Shown here piece by piece: positions 23,024-32,114 of a DNA stretch of 64,000 nt. The stretch lies in NCBI GenBank assembly GCA_902494875.1, contig CABUUO010000001.1, positions 62,001 to 126,000 on the forward strand. Reading direction: 5' to 3'. The DNA is from an uncultured Pseudomonadota bacterium. Its GTDB lineage: Bacteria; Pseudomonadota; Alphaproteobacteria; RF32; CAG-239. How positions within the stretch are numbered: the first letter of the stretch is position 1; every line of letters starts with the position of its first letter. Position numbers and translations under genes: made by a program. The notes below the pieces were generated by a model that was not told where the DNA came from, made no database searches, and saw only the letters and a list, made by a program, of their open reading frames with translations.

Positions 23024-24844
23024 ATGACAGAGTTTGACAGTCCGTTTCCGTCCGTTGACATTAAAAAGAACAAAAAAAAGATCTTGGCGGCAAGAATCCT
23101 GCTTAAGTCTTTAATTTATTCGTTTGCGATTTTCGGTATTTTGTTTATTTTGCTGCTTATTGTCGTTATTTCCATGCTTAAGCCGCAGTCGGCTCAGATT
23201 ATACCGGTGCCGGATCAGGCGGTGCTGAGCATTAATTTTGACGACAACTATTCCGAAACGCGGAGCGACGATCTGCTGGCGGAAGTGACAGGCGTACGCT
23301 CACAGACCTTTCTGGATCTGATTAAGGCCATTAACATTGCTGCCGGAGACGACAGGATAAAGGCCATTTCCGCGACAGTCAGCAATACCGGGCTGGGGTT
23401 GGCGCAAATTCAGGATTTGCGGGACGCTGTTTTTCAGTTTCGTAAAAGCGGCAAGAAGGCATATCTGTTTTCCGGCAGTTTCGGTTCTTTCGGGCAGGGA
23501 ACCCGTGCGTATTATCTGGCTACGGCTTTTGACGAAATCTGGATGCAGCCGAACGCCGAAGCCGGAATAACCGGTTTGGCGCTTGAAGTGCCTTTTTTCA
23601 AAAAGGTTTTGGATAAGATAGGCGTTACGCCGGAATTTTATCAGCGCTATGAATATAAGACAGCCATGGCGTCTTTGACGGAAGAGAAGATGTCCGATGC
23701 TTATCGCAGCGAGCTGAACCGTCTGGGCAAGGATATTTTCGGGCGGATCGTCTCGGATATTGCGTCAGCGAGGAAAACGGACGAGCAGAAAGTCGTGCGG
23801 CTGATCAATCAGGCGCCGCTCAGCGCAAAAGAGGCGCTTGAAGCCGGGCTGATAGACAGGATTGGCTTTCGGCAGGATTTGACAGATGAACTGAAGGCGG
23901 CAACCGGCGCCGAATATGTGGATGTTATGAGCTATGCGGCCAGCCTGAAAAGTTTTGGCAAAAGTGTTCCGGCAGTGGCTTTTATGACGATTGACGGCGT
24001 TATTGCCGAAGGGCCGAGTTATCGTTCTCCGGTGCGGGACGAAGCGATTACCGGAGCGGATACCGTCTTGGCAGATATTGAACAAATTGTTGAAGATGAT
24101 GGTGTAAAAGCATTGGTTTTGCGTGTTAATTCTCCTGGAGGTTCTTATGGGGCTTCCAATGAAATCTGGTATGCCCTGAAACAATTGAAGCTGCAAAAGA
24201 AAATTCCGATTGTGGTTTCGATGGGAGATTATGCCGCTTCCGGCGGATATTTTGTTGCGTTGAGCGGTGACTATATTATGGCCGAGCCGTCAACAATTAC
24301 CGGTTCTATAGGCGTTTTGGGCGGAAAAATGGTGCTGGAGGGGTTATGGAAAAAGCTCGGAGTGAGTTGGGAACGCATAAGTTTTGGTGAGAACGCCGGC
24401 ATCCTGAGTTCGAATCAAAAATTCTCGAAATCAGAAAAGAATATATTTAACAAATCATTAGACAGGGTTTATGAAGATTTTACATTAAAAGTTTCCGAGG
24501 CGAGAAAAATTAATCTCAAAGAGATGGATAAACTGGCGCGCGGACGGGTATGGACCGGGGAAGGAGCCGTTGAGAACGGCCTTGCCGACGGTCTGGGCGG
24601 AATTGAGGCTGCGGTGGCCAAGGCTCAGGAACTGGCGGAAATGAAGCCTGGCGAAAAGTTCCGTCTGGTTTATTATCCGCGGGAAAAGAGCTTTCAGGAA
24701 AAAATCCAGCTGCTGATAAACAGCGGCAAAGGAATTTATGTAAAGCGGATGTTGTCGGAGGCAGGATTTGAGACGGAAACCTATGAAGGGCTGCGCCGCC
24801 TGCGCTTTGATGCCGTGCTGCCGCCTCTTAAAATTGTCTTCTAA
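23024..24844 (+). CDS. sppA: Signal peptide peptidase SppA, long (67K) type
   Basis: 606 residues from ATG 23024, with GGAAG upstream; the GTG at 23015 is too close to it. A membrane anchor at residues about 25-55 precedes two tandem SppA domains. The first domain carries the lysine base region YEYKTAMASLTEEKMSDAYR, the second the serine nucleophile region GDYAASGGYFVALSGDYIMAEPSTITGSIGV. This Ser/Lys protease degrades leftover signal peptides in the inner membrane, facing the periplasm. Length and order match the E. coli type. Confidence 0.93.
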   Translation: MTEFDSPFPSVDIKKNKKKILAARILLKSLIYSFAIFGILFILLLIVVISMLKPQSAQIIPVPDQAVLSINFDDNYSETRSDDLLAEVTGVRSQTFLDLIKAINIAAGDDRIKAISATVSNTGLGLAQIQDLRDAVFQFRKSGKKAYLFSGSFGSFGQGTRAYYLATAFDEIWMQPNAEAGITGLALEVPFFKKVLDKIGVTPEFYQRYEYKTAMASLTEEKMSDAYRSELNRLGKDIFGRIVSDIASARKTDEQKVVRLINQAPLSAKEALEAGLIDRIGFRQDLTDELKAATGAEYVDVMSYAASLKSFGKSVPAVAFMTIDGVIAEGPSYRSPVRDEAITGADTVLADIEQIVEDDGVKALVLRVNSPGGSYGASNEIWYALKQLKLQKKIPIVVSMGDYAASGGYFVALSGDYIMAEPSTITGSIGVLGGKMVLEGLWKKLGVSWERISFGENAGILSSNQKFSKSEKNIFNKSLDRVYEDFTLKVSEARKINLKEMDKLARGRVWTGEGAVENGLADGLGGIEAAVAKAQELAEMKPGEKFRLVYYPREKSFQEKIQLLINSGKGIYVKRMLSEAGFETETYEGLRRLRFDAVLPPLKIVF

Positions 24845-24914
24845 GCGCGATTTCTTATTGCAATATTAGAGAATTGTTCTATTTTAAAACGAGTTTAAAA
24901 AAGAGGAAAATAAA

Positions 24915-25202
24915 ATGGCTATAGATGCAGAAACCGTAAAGAGAGTGGCTTTTTTGTCACGACTGAAAATTGAAGAAGACAAAATCAAGGAAACCGAGGA
25001 TGAATTTAACAAGATTCTCAATTGGGTAGAGCAACTGAACGAGGTAAACACCGACGGGGTCGAACCGCTGGTTTCGGTAAACGACAGTCATCTGATTTTG
25101 CGTGAAGACATTGTCAATGATGGTAATCAGTCACAGGCCGTTCTTAAGAATGCGCCGCAGGCTCAGTATGGGTATTTTACGGTGCCGAAAGTTGTCGAAT
25201 AA
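24915..25202 (+). CDS. gatC: Asp/Glu-tRNA amidotransferase subunit C
   Basis: 95 residues. Small subunit that clamps GatA to GatB; the complex turns misacylated Glu-tRNA-Gln or Asp-tRNA-Asn into Gln-tRNA or Asn-tRNA. Family signs are VKRVAFLSRLKIEEDKI near the start, FNKILNWVEQLNEVNTDGVEPLVSV and the C-terminal APQAQYGYFTVPKVVE. First gene of gatC-gatA-gatB. Confidence 0.95.
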   Translation: MAIDAETVKRVAFLSRLKIEEDKIKETEDEFNKILNWVEQLNEVNTDGVEPLVSVNDSHLILREDIVNDGNQSQAVLKNAPQAQYGYFTVPKVVE

Positions 25203-25228
25203 AAACTCACATAACGGGTAACTAATAT

Positions 25229-25296
25229 AGATTTTGCGGATATTTTGCTCGGTCATGTACCTCTTTGTACACTCCTTCGCAAAATTCCTGAAATCT
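25229..25296. repeat. Palindromic element, copy 2 (gatC-gatA spacer)
   Basis: Imperfect arms (25229-25248 with 25279-25296; AGATTT/AAATCT, GGA/TCC, ATTTTGC/GCAAAAT) enclose a 30-nt loop with ATGTAC and TACACTCCT. The loop matches that of the element at 649-707 with few differences, while the arms are different but self-complementary. It lies inside the gat operon and would be a large hairpin in the mRNA. Confidence 0.72.
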
Positions 25297-25372
25297 TATT
25301 ATTTGCCGCGTTCTTTGAGTTTTTGATGATTTTTAGAAAATTTAGAATGGTAAAAAAGCGAAAGAAGAAAAA

Positions 25373-26830
25373 ATGAGCGATTTAACAAAATTAACAATAG
25401 CCGAGGCTCTTGACGGGCTTAAAAAGAAAGAATTCAGCGCCGTGGAACTGACGCAGGCTTACATTAAGGAAATGGAAAACAAGCGCCGGTTGAACGCCTA
25501 TGTTCTGGAAACGCCGGAGATTGCTTTGGCTCAGGCCAGGGTTTCCGACGAAAAATATGCGAGCGGAACGAACGGCGCTTTGGAGGGTATTCCGCTTGGA
25601 ATCAAAGACCTGTTTTGTACTAAAGACATCCGTACGACGGCTTGTTCGCACATTTTGGACGGTTTTGAGCCGCAATACGAGTCAACGGTTACGTCCAAGC
25701 TTTTAAATGCGGGCGCCTCGGTTCTGGGCAAGCTGAATATGGACGAGTTTGCCATGGGCGGCAGCAACGAGACAAGCTACTATGGTCCGGTGGTTAATCC
25801 GTGGAGCAAAGATAAAGATTTGGTGGCCGGCGGTTCTTCCGGCGGTTCGGCTGCCGCGGTTGCCGCAGGTATATGTGCGGGCGCGACGGGTACCGATACC
25901 GGCGGTTCCATCCGTCAGCCGTCGGCATTTTGCGGCGTGACCGGCATTAAGCCTACTTACGGCCGCTGTTCCCGTTATGGCATCATTGCCTTTGCTTCGT
26001 CTTTGGATCAGGCTGGACCGATAGCCAAAGACGTGCGCGACTGTGCGCTGCTGCTGAAGGTCATGTCCGGTTATGATGCCAAAGATTCAACCTCGGCCAA
26101 AGCGGAAGTTCCTGATTTTGAAAAGTTTCTGGGACAGGATATCAAAGGCTTGAAAATAGGTATTCCGGCAGAATACCGCCCCGAGGGGTTGAATGAAGAA
26201 ATTGCAGCTTATTGGGACAAGGGAATTGAACTTCTGAAAGCCCGCGGCGCCGAAATTGTCAACATATCGCTGCCGCATACCAAATATGCGCTTGCAACTT
26301 ATTATATTATCGCGCCGGCGGAGGCTTCTTCAAATTTGGCCCGTTATGACGGTTTGCGCTTCGGATTGCGGGTACCGGGCGAGCATTTGGACAATATGTA
26401 TATTAACAGCCGTACGGAAGGGTTCGGCAAGGAAGTCAAACGCCGCATTATGATCGGCACTTATGTTTTGTCTGCCGGTTATTATGACGCTTATTATCTG
26501 AAAGCGCAGAAAGTGCGTCGCTTGATCCGTCAGGATTTTTTGAATGCCTTTGAAAAATGCGACGTGATTTTGACTCCGACGGCGCCGACTGCGGCTTTTC
26601 CGATCGGGGACAAGTCTATGGCAGAGAATCCCATTAATATGTGGCTGAACGACGTGTTTACGGTTTCGGTCAATCTGGCGGGGCTGCCGGCAATGAGCCT
26701 GCCGATCGGCTTGTCTAAAGAAGGATTGCCGCTGGGGTTGCAGCTGATAGGAAAAGCCTTTGACGAAGCGACGGTCTTCAAAGCTGCCGGCGCTTTGGAA
26801 GCAGATGTGAAATTTATGGAGAAGAAATAA
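25373..26830 (+). CDS. gatA: Asp/Glu-tRNA amidotransferase subunit A
   Basis: 485 residues. Amidase subunit that frees ammonia from glutamine. The Ser-cis-Ser-Lys triad is in place: Lys in GIPLGIKDLF, the cis-Ser in VAGGSSGGSAAAVAAG and the nucleophile Ser in GTDTGGSIRQPSAFCG. The fold continues normally to SLPIGLSKEGLPLGLQLIGKAFDEATV. It starts 170 bp after gatC, an unusually wide gap filled by a palindromic element, and gatB follows after one base. Confidence 0.97.
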   Translation: MSDLTKLTIAEALDGLKKKEFSAVELTQAYIKEMENKRRLNAYVLETPEIALAQARVSDEKYASGTNGALEGIPLGIKDLFCTKDIRTTACSHILDGFEPQYESTVTSKLLNAGASVLGKLNMDEFAMGGSNETSYYGPVVNPWSKDKDLVAGGSSGGSAAAVAAGICAGATGTDTGGSIRQPSAFCGVTGIKPTYGRCSRYGIIAFASSLDQAGPIAKDVRDCALLLKVMSGYDAKDSTSAKAEVPDFEKFLGQDIKGLKIGIPAEYRPEGLNEEIAAYWDKGIELLKARGAEIVNISLPHTKYALATYYIIAPAEASSNLARYDGLRFGLRVPGEHLDNMYINSRTEGFGKEVKRRIMIGTYVLSAGYYDAYYLKAQKVRRLIRQDFLNAFEKCDVILTPTAPTAAFPIGDKSMAENPINMWLNDVFTVSVNLAGLPAMSLPIGLSKEGLPLGLQLIGKAFDEATVFKAAGALEADVKFMEKK

Positions 26831-26831
26831 G

Positions 26832-28289
26832 ATGAGCGGAATGATTATTGAAACGGCAAAAGGCAAATGGGAAATTGTTTGCGGTTTGGAGATTCACTGC
26901 CAGATTATTTCCAAGTCCAAAATGTTTTCAGGGGCTTCGACCCATTACGGTTCAGATGCCAACGAGAACGTTTCTTTTGTTGACGCAGGCATGCCCGGCA
27001 TGCTGCCGACCCTGAATGAACACTGTGTTTATCAGGCGGTCAAAACCGGTTTGGGACTGAATGCGCAGATTAACAAATATTCCGAATTTTCACGTAAAAA
27101 TTATTTTTATGCCGATTTGCCGCAGGGATACCAGATTACGCAGTTTAAGTTTCCGATTGTGGGCGAGGGTGCCATCAGCATTGACCTGAGCGACGGTACC
27201 ACCAAAGATATCCGCATTGAAAGAATGCACATTGAGCAGGATGCCGGAAAGTCTATTCATGACATGGCGCCGGACAAAAGCTTTATTGATTTGAACAGGG
27301 CCGGCGTCGGTTTGATGGAGATTGTGACCAAACCGGACTTCCGTTCGCCGGAAGAGGCCGGCGCGTTTTTGCGCAAGCTGCGTTCAATCGTTCGGTATCT
27401 CGGAACCTGCGACGGAAATATGGACGAGGGTTCCATGCGCTGTGATGTCAACGTTTCGGTGCGGCCGCTGGGTAGCGACGAACTGCGTACCCGCTGCGAA
27501 ATGAAGAACGTCAATTCGGTCAAATTCGTCATGCAGGCGATTGAAAACGAAGCCAAGCGCCATATTGAGGTTTATGAAAGCGGCGGAACAATTGCTCAGG
27601 AAACGCGTCAGTTTGATCCATCAACCGGGCAGACCAAAGTTATGCGCAAGAAAGAATTTGCTCATGACTACCGCTATTTTCCGGAGCCGGATCTTTTGCC
27701 GCTGGTTTTGGACGACGCTTATATCGAACGGGTTAAAAAAGATATGGTCGAACTTCCCGATGCCAAAAAAGCCCGTTTTGTCAACGAACTCGGTCTGACG
27801 GCTTATGATGCCATGATTATCTGCGAAAACCGCGAAACGGCCGACTTCTTTGAAAAGGCAGCCAAAGGGCATGATGCCAAAAAGGTGGCAAACTGGCTGA
27901 TGGGCGACTTTTTTGCAATGCTGAACGAGAAAAAGGTTGAACTCAAAGATTCTCCGGTCAGCGCGGAAAATCTCGGCAAACTGGTTGAACTGGTAACTTC
28001 GAACGTGATTAACGGCAAAACGGCCAAGGACGTGTTTGCAATTATGGCCGAGACCGGCGGTGATCCCGAAAAGATTGTGGAAGAAAAAGGACTGAAGCAG
28101 GTGACGGACAGCGGCGCTATTGAGGCCGTTATTGACGAGGTTATCGCTTCTTCTCCGGAGAATGTTGCCGCTTATAAGGCCGGAAAAACGGCTTTGATGG
28201 GGTGGTTCGTCGGACAGGTGATGAAGGCCTCCAAGGGGAAGGCTAATCCCGGAATGGTTAACCAGCTCCTTAAGTCAAAGCTCGGATAA
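26832..28289 (+). CDS. gatB: Asp/Glu-tRNA amidotransferase subunit B
   Basis: 485 residues. Kinase-like subunit that activates the misacylated tRNA and receives ammonia from GatA. GatB signatures: GLEIHCQIISKSKMFSG, MPGMLPTLNEHCVYQAVKTGLGL, SRKNYFYADLPQGYQITQF, RMHIEQDAGKSIHD, NRAGVGLMEIVTKPDFRS and the C-terminal YqeY-like domain ending GMVNQLLKSKLG. Full length. Its presence implies the tRNA-dependent route to Gln-tRNA and/or Asn-tRNA. Confidence 0.97.
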   Translation: MSGMIIETAKGKWEIVCGLEIHCQIISKSKMFSGASTHYGSDANENVSFVDAGMPGMLPTLNEHCVYQAVKTGLGLNAQINKYSEFSRKNYFYADLPQGYQITQFKFPIVGEGAISIDLSDGTTKDIRIERMHIEQDAGKSIHDMAPDKSFIDLNRAGVGLMEIVTKPDFRSPEEAGAFLRKLRSIVRYLGTCDGNMDEGSMRCDVNVSVRPLGSDELRTRCEMKNVNSVKFVMQAIENEAKRHIEVYESGGTIAQETRQFDPSTGQTKVMRKKEFAHDYRYFPEPDLLPLVLDDAYIERVKKDMVELPDAKKARFVNELGLTAYDAMIICENRETADFFEKAAKGHDAKKVANWLMGDFFAMLNEKKVELKDSPVSAENLGKLVELVTSNVINGKTAKDVFAIMAETGGDPEKIVEEKGLKQVTDSGAIEAVIDEVIASSPENVAAYKAGKTALMGWFVGQVMKASKGKANPGMVNQLLKSKLG

Positions 28290-28426
28290 AGGTTTATCAG
28301 AGGCAAATCTGTACGGTTTTGAAAAAGTCTTGCGTTTTTTTACAGGCGCCGGATTTTTTCAAGCCGCCGGAAATTGTTTTGCTTCAACCATTCTAAAAGC
28401 TTTGAGTATTGGTAAAAGGAAAAAGC

Positions 28427-28993
28427 ATGGATTTTTTGAGCTTTCTAAAAAGTTACAAAGCCTATAATGAAGAAGAGGAGGCCGAACGCCTCGCTTTTGT
28501 TCAGTTCTTGGAGGCTTTCGGCGATAAGGCCTATGAGCGGGACAATCTGGTCGGGCATTTTTCGTCTTCGGCATGGATTGTCAATAAGGACCGCAGCAAG
28601 GTTTTGATGATTTTTCACAATATGTACAAAACCTGGGCTTGGGTCGGCGGACATGCGGACGGAGAAAAGGACCTTTTGGCCGTGGCGTTGAAAGAAACCG
28701 GAGAGGAAACCGGTTTGGAAAAGGTGCAGCCGGTTTTGGCGTGTCCGATAGATTTGAATATGATGGTGGTGCATAATCATTATAAGCGCGGAAAATTTGT
28801 GCCGAGACATTTGCATCCGAATGTGGTTTATCTGTTGGAAGCCGATGAAAACGAGCCGATACGCATTAAGGAAGACGAAAATTCCGGCGTGGCCTGGGTG
28901 CCGACGGAAAAGCTCGGGGACTATGTGTCCAATGAATATACGATTGTTTATTACAAGCGTATTATGGAAAAAATCAAAAAATACGGCTGGTAA
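28427..28993 (+). CDS. NUDIX hydrolase
   Basis: 188 residues from ATG 28427; the upstream in-frame start at 28409 lacks support. The NUDIX box is seen as GGHADGEKDLLAVALKETGEETGL with the metal-binding EE pair; the first Glu of the consensus falls on Lys or is shifted by one. NUDIX enzymes cleave nucleoside diphosphates linked to another group. The substrate is unknown. The zupT-like gene follows 12 bp later on the same strand. Confidence 0.85.
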   Translation: MDFLSFLKSYKAYNEEEEAERLAFVQFLEAFGDKAYERDNLVGHFSSSAWIVNKDRSKVLMIFHNMYKTWAWVGGHADGEKDLLAVALKETGEETGLEKVQPVLACPIDLNMMVVHNHYKRGKFVPRHLHPNVVYLLEADENEPIRIKEDENSGVAWVPTEKLGDYVSNEYTIVYYKRIMEKIKKYGW

Positions 28994-29005
28994 GGGGACG
29001 GGTTG

Positions 29006-29782
29006 ATGTTTGACGGTGTTTTTATGCAGGGGCTGCTGGCCTCAATAGTGGCGGGACTGGTCACCGGTGTCGGCGGCTTTATGATTTTTCTGAAAAAGAA
29101 ATATTCGCAAGATGACATTAATTTTATGCTGAATCTGGCGGCCGGCGTTATGCTTGCGGCTTCTTTCTTTGCTTTGCTGGTGCCGGCGATGCATCGGATT
29201 TCGGAATTTGATCCGGATATCCATGTGGCCGGGTTTTGGTATGCCGGCGCGGTTTTTGCCGGCGTGGCGCTGGTGTGGATTTTGAATGAACTGCTGCCGC
29301 ATGAGCATAATAACATGGGACAGCACGGGCTGCATTTCAGTCTGCAAAAGGCTTGGCTGTTCATTATAGCCATTACGCTGCACAAACTGCCCGAAGGTTT
29401 GGCCGTCGGTGTGGCATACAGCGCGGAAGACTTTATGAATCCGGACAGTCTGGTTATAGGCATTGCACTGCACAATATTCCGGAAGGTCTGACAATAGCC
29501 ATATCATTGGTTGCGGCGCACAGCAGCAAGCTGAAAGCGGCTTTGACGGCACTGCTGATCGGTATGGTGCAGCCGCTGGGCGCGATTATCGGGTTGTTGA
29601 CCATGGACTACAGCGACAAGATTGTGCCGCTGGGAATGGCTATGGCCGGCGGTACGCTGTTGTTTGTGGTCATTAATGAAATACTGCCGGAAACTTACGG
29701 GACCAAACAAACCGAGAAATCGGCGTTTGCCGTCTTTTTAGGGTTTATTTTTATGACATATCTGACCATGGTTATGGAGTAG
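29006..29782 (+). CDS. ZIP family metal transporter
   Basis: 258 residues from ATG 29006, preceded by AGGGGA. About eight membrane spans. The two metal-binding helices are clear: TLHKLPEGLAVGVAYS and ALHNIPEGLTIAIS, each with the H-x-x-PEG pattern of ZupT/GufA-type ZIP transporters, which take up zinc and other divalent metals. A loop HEHNNMGQHG lies between spans 3 and 4. The exact metal cannot be assigned. Confidence 0.9.
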   Translation: MFDGVFMQGLLASIVAGLVTGVGGFMIFLKKKYSQDDINFMLNLAAGVMLAASFFALLVPAMHRISEFDPDIHVAGFWYAGAVFAGVALVWILNELLPHEHNNMGQHGLHFSLQKAWLFIIAITLHKLPEGLAVGVAYSAEDFMNPDSLVIGIALHNIPEGLTIAISLVAAHSSKLKAALTALLIGMVQPLGAIIGLLTMDYSDKIVPLGMAMAGGTLLFVVINEILPETYGTKQTEKSAFAVFLGFIFMTYLTMVME

Positions 29783-29863
29783 GGGCATTTATTTGCTCAA
29801 AAGCTGAAAAAAGCTATTGACGTTGTTTGAAACATCATATAAATATAACTCCGTACCACAAAT

Positions 29864-29951
29864 GGAGAGTTGGCAGAGTGGTAATGCAGCGGATTGCTAA
29901 TCCGTCATCGGGAATACCGATGCACAGGTTCGAGTCCTGTACTCTCCGCCA
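29864..29951 (+). tRNA. tRNA-Ser (GCT)
   Basis: 88 nt with an encoded CCA. Acceptor stem GGAGAGT/ACTCTCC; anticodon stem GCGGA/TCCGT with loop TTGCTAA, anticodon GCT; a long variable arm (CATCGGGAATACCGATG), as expected for serine. Confidence 0.97.
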
Positions 29952-29953
29952 TT

Positions 29954-29988
29954 AAAAAAGCGGTGTCCTTAGCGGATACCGCTTTTTT
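29954..29988 (+). terminator. Terminator of tRNA-Ser
   Basis: GCGGTGTCC pairs with GGATACCGC (one G-T) and is followed by TTTTTT. Confidence 0.88.
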
Positions 29989-30204
29989 AATGCTTGAATG
30001 GAGAGATAGGACTATATCTCAGAAATTCATGGTTCGTTGCGGTTGCCGTTTATAGTAAAAACAGTTAATTTGGTTTCAATCGTTGACGAAAGTAGCTTAT
30101 ATAACTGCGTCGTGTTAAAATTTTATTTATTCTGTTTCTCTTTAAGCCAAATATTTTGCGATTATATCTGGTGCTGACGATGTATTTCTAACAAGGAGAA
30201 GTTA

Positions 30205-31125
30205 ATGAAAAGCGTGAAATTGAATACCGAGCAGGAAATGCCGATTATCGGTTTGGGAACCTGGCGTTCTGCTCCCGGAGAGGTTTATCAGGCGGTTCGC
30301 TGGGCAATCAAACTCGGTTACCGGCATATTGACTGTGCCAGCATTTACGGCAATGAGAGCGAAATAGGGCAGGCGCTTAAAGATGCGGTCAGTGAAGGAG
30401 ACATTAAGCGGGAAGAGCTGTTCATTACGTCTAAACTTTGGAATGATTCGCATGCCCCCGAAGACGTGCGTCCGGCTTTGGAGCGGACATTGAAAGATTT
30501 GCAGTTGGATTATCTGGATTTGTATCTGATGCATTGGCCGGTGGCTCAGAAAAAAGGTACGGGGGTTCCCGAAAGCGACGATGATATGGTTTCCTTAAAA
30601 GAGGAGCCAATTGATTTGACTTGGGCGGAAATGGAAAAGGCCTATAACGACGGTTTGGTCAAGGCAATAGGTGTTTCCAATTTCGGATCGAAACGTCTGG
30701 CGGAACTTTTGGAAAAGGCTTCCGTTTTGCCGGCGGTTAATCAGATTGAGTGTCATCCGCTGCTGCAGCAAAAGGAATTGGTAAACTTCTGCCAAAAGAA
30801 CAATATTGCGGTTACGGCTTACTCTCCGCTCGGTTCTCAACATAATACCGGAGAACATGGCGTTTTGGACAATGTCGTTATTCAGGAGATGTCCAAACGT
30901 TTGAAAGTTACGCCGGCGCAGTTAGTTTTGGCGTGGATGATACAGCGCGGCGTGGTTGTTATCCCAAAATCGGTTCATCAGGAGCGTATCAGGGAGAACT
31001 TTGCTTCCCAGGCGGTGGAACTTGACGAAGCGGATATGGAAAAGATTGCTGTTTTGGACGAAGGACACCGCTTTATTAACGGTTCCGTCTTTGAAAAAGG
31101 CGATTATGTTAATATTTTTGAATAA
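30205..31125 (+). CDS. Aldo/keto reductase
   Basis: 306 residues, with AAGGAGAAG ahead of ATG 30205. NAD(P)H-dependent reduction of aldehydes or ketones in the cytoplasm. The catalytic tetrad is visible: Asp and Tyr in YRHIDCASIYGNE, Lys in FITSKLWN and His in LYLMHWPV. Later blocks AIGVSNFGSKRL, VNQIECHPLLQQ and VIPKSVHQERIREN match the cofactor-binding region. The substrate is not known. It is a single gene between tRNA-Ser and the lpxK terminator. Confidence 0.93.
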   Translation: MKSVKLNTEQEMPIIGLGTWRSAPGEVYQAVRWAIKLGYRHIDCASIYGNESEIGQALKDAVSEGDIKREELFITSKLWNDSHAPEDVRPALERTLKDLQLDYLDLYLMHWPVAQKKGTGVPESDDDMVSLKEEPIDLTWAEMEKAYNDGLVKAIGVSNFGSKRLAELLEKASVLPAVNQIECHPLLQQKELVNFCQKNNIAVTAYSPLGSQHNTGEHGVLDNVVIQEMSKRLKVTPAQLVLAWMIQRGVVVIPKSVHQERIRENFASQAVELDEADMEKIAVLDEGHRFINGSVFEKGDYVNIFE

Positions 31126-31126
31126 G

Positions 31127-31154
31127 GAAAAAGCCCCGCATTGCGGGGCTTTTT
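31127..31154. terminator. Terminator (aldo/keto reductase; also serves lpxK)
   Basis: AAAGCCCCGCA and TTGCGGGGCTTT form a strong stem with A and T tracts. It sits between convergent genes and touches the lpxK stop codon. Confidence 0.85.
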
Positions 31155-32112
31155 ATATTTTTAAATATTTTTTCAGCAATTCTTCCAGTTGTTGCTGATT
31201 TTCCCAGCGGATTTTGATTTCAAGAACCTGGAAGTGTTTTTGCAGTTTCGTTGGAATTTTGACAAAGTCTTTGGCGGTGGTGTAAAGGGCAGCCTGATGT
31301 TGGTCGGCTTCTTTGATGAGAAGGTTCAGTTCTTCGGCGGAATACTGGTGATGATCGGGAAAATCAACGGTTTTCAGCAGTTCAAAACCTTGTTCTTTCA
31401 TTGAATTGTAAAATTTTTGCGGACGGCCGATACCTGCAAAGGCAATGACCCTGCGGTTGGTCGAGGATGTTTTTTGCGCTGTGACGATGCCTTTGAATAC
31501 CGGCAGAAAGGAAAACTTTTGCGCCAGATTATGTTTGTCTTCGCCGACGATGATGACGGCCTGTGCGCGTTTCAGTCCGTCGCGCAGGCTTTCGCGCAAA
31601 GGACCGGCAGGGATGCCGCGGCCGTTTCCGTATCCGAAACCGCCGTCAAAAACCAGAAAAGACAGGTCTTTATGCAAACCGGGATTTTGGAAGCCGTCAT
31701 CCATAATGATGACTTCCGCTCCGGATGTAACGGCTTTTTGAGCGGCGGCATAACGGTCGGGATTGACTACGACGGGAGCTTGTCTTGAAAGGAGCAGAGG
31801 TTCGTCTCCGACTTCCGCGGCCGAATGTTTTTGAGAATCTACTATGACGTTTTTCTTTGTTCCGCCGTATCCGCGGGAGACAAAAAACGGTTTGCAGCCG
31901 AGTTTTTGCAGTATATCGGCAATTGACAGCGCAACCGGGGTTTTGCCGGTACCGCCGGCCGTCAGGTTGCCGATGCAGATGACCGGGCGGTCTGTCTTTC
32001 GGGGTTTGGAAAACAGAATATTCAGTCTGGTGGCGAGATTATAAAGCATGCCAAACGGCAGCAAAAGATCGGAAACCAGATTTTTATCCTGCCAAAAGCC
32101 CGGTGTTTTCAT
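31153..32112 (-). CDS. lpxK: Tetraacyldisaccharide 4'-kinase
   Basis: 319 residues. Adds the 4'-phosphate to the lipid A precursor at the inner membrane, using ATP. Walker A-type GNLTAGGTGKTPV, FVSRGYGG, DEPLLLSRQAPVVV and the IIMDDGFQNPGL motif are typical, followed by FAGIGRPQKF and FPDHHQYS. Last gene of the fliN-like/DUF374/waaA/lpxK unit, 2 bp after waaA, so tightly coupled. Confidence 0.95.
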   Translation of the reverse strand: MKTPGFWQDKNLVSDLLLPFGMLYNLATRLNILFSKPRKTDRPVICIGNLTAGGTGKTPVALSIADILQKLGCKPFFVSRGYGGTKKNVIVDSQKHSAAEVGDEPLLLSRQAPVVVNPDRYAAAQKAVTSGAEVIIMDDGFQNPGLHKDLSFLVFDGGFGYGNGRGIPAGPLRESLRDGLKRAQAVIIVGEDKHNLAQKFSFLPVFKGIVTAQKTSSTNRRVIAFAGIGRPQKFYNSMKEQGFELLKTVDFPDHHQYSAEELNLLIKEADQHQAALYTTAKDFVKIPTKLQKHFQVLEIKIRWENQQQLEELLKKYLKI

Positions 32113-32114
32113 GA

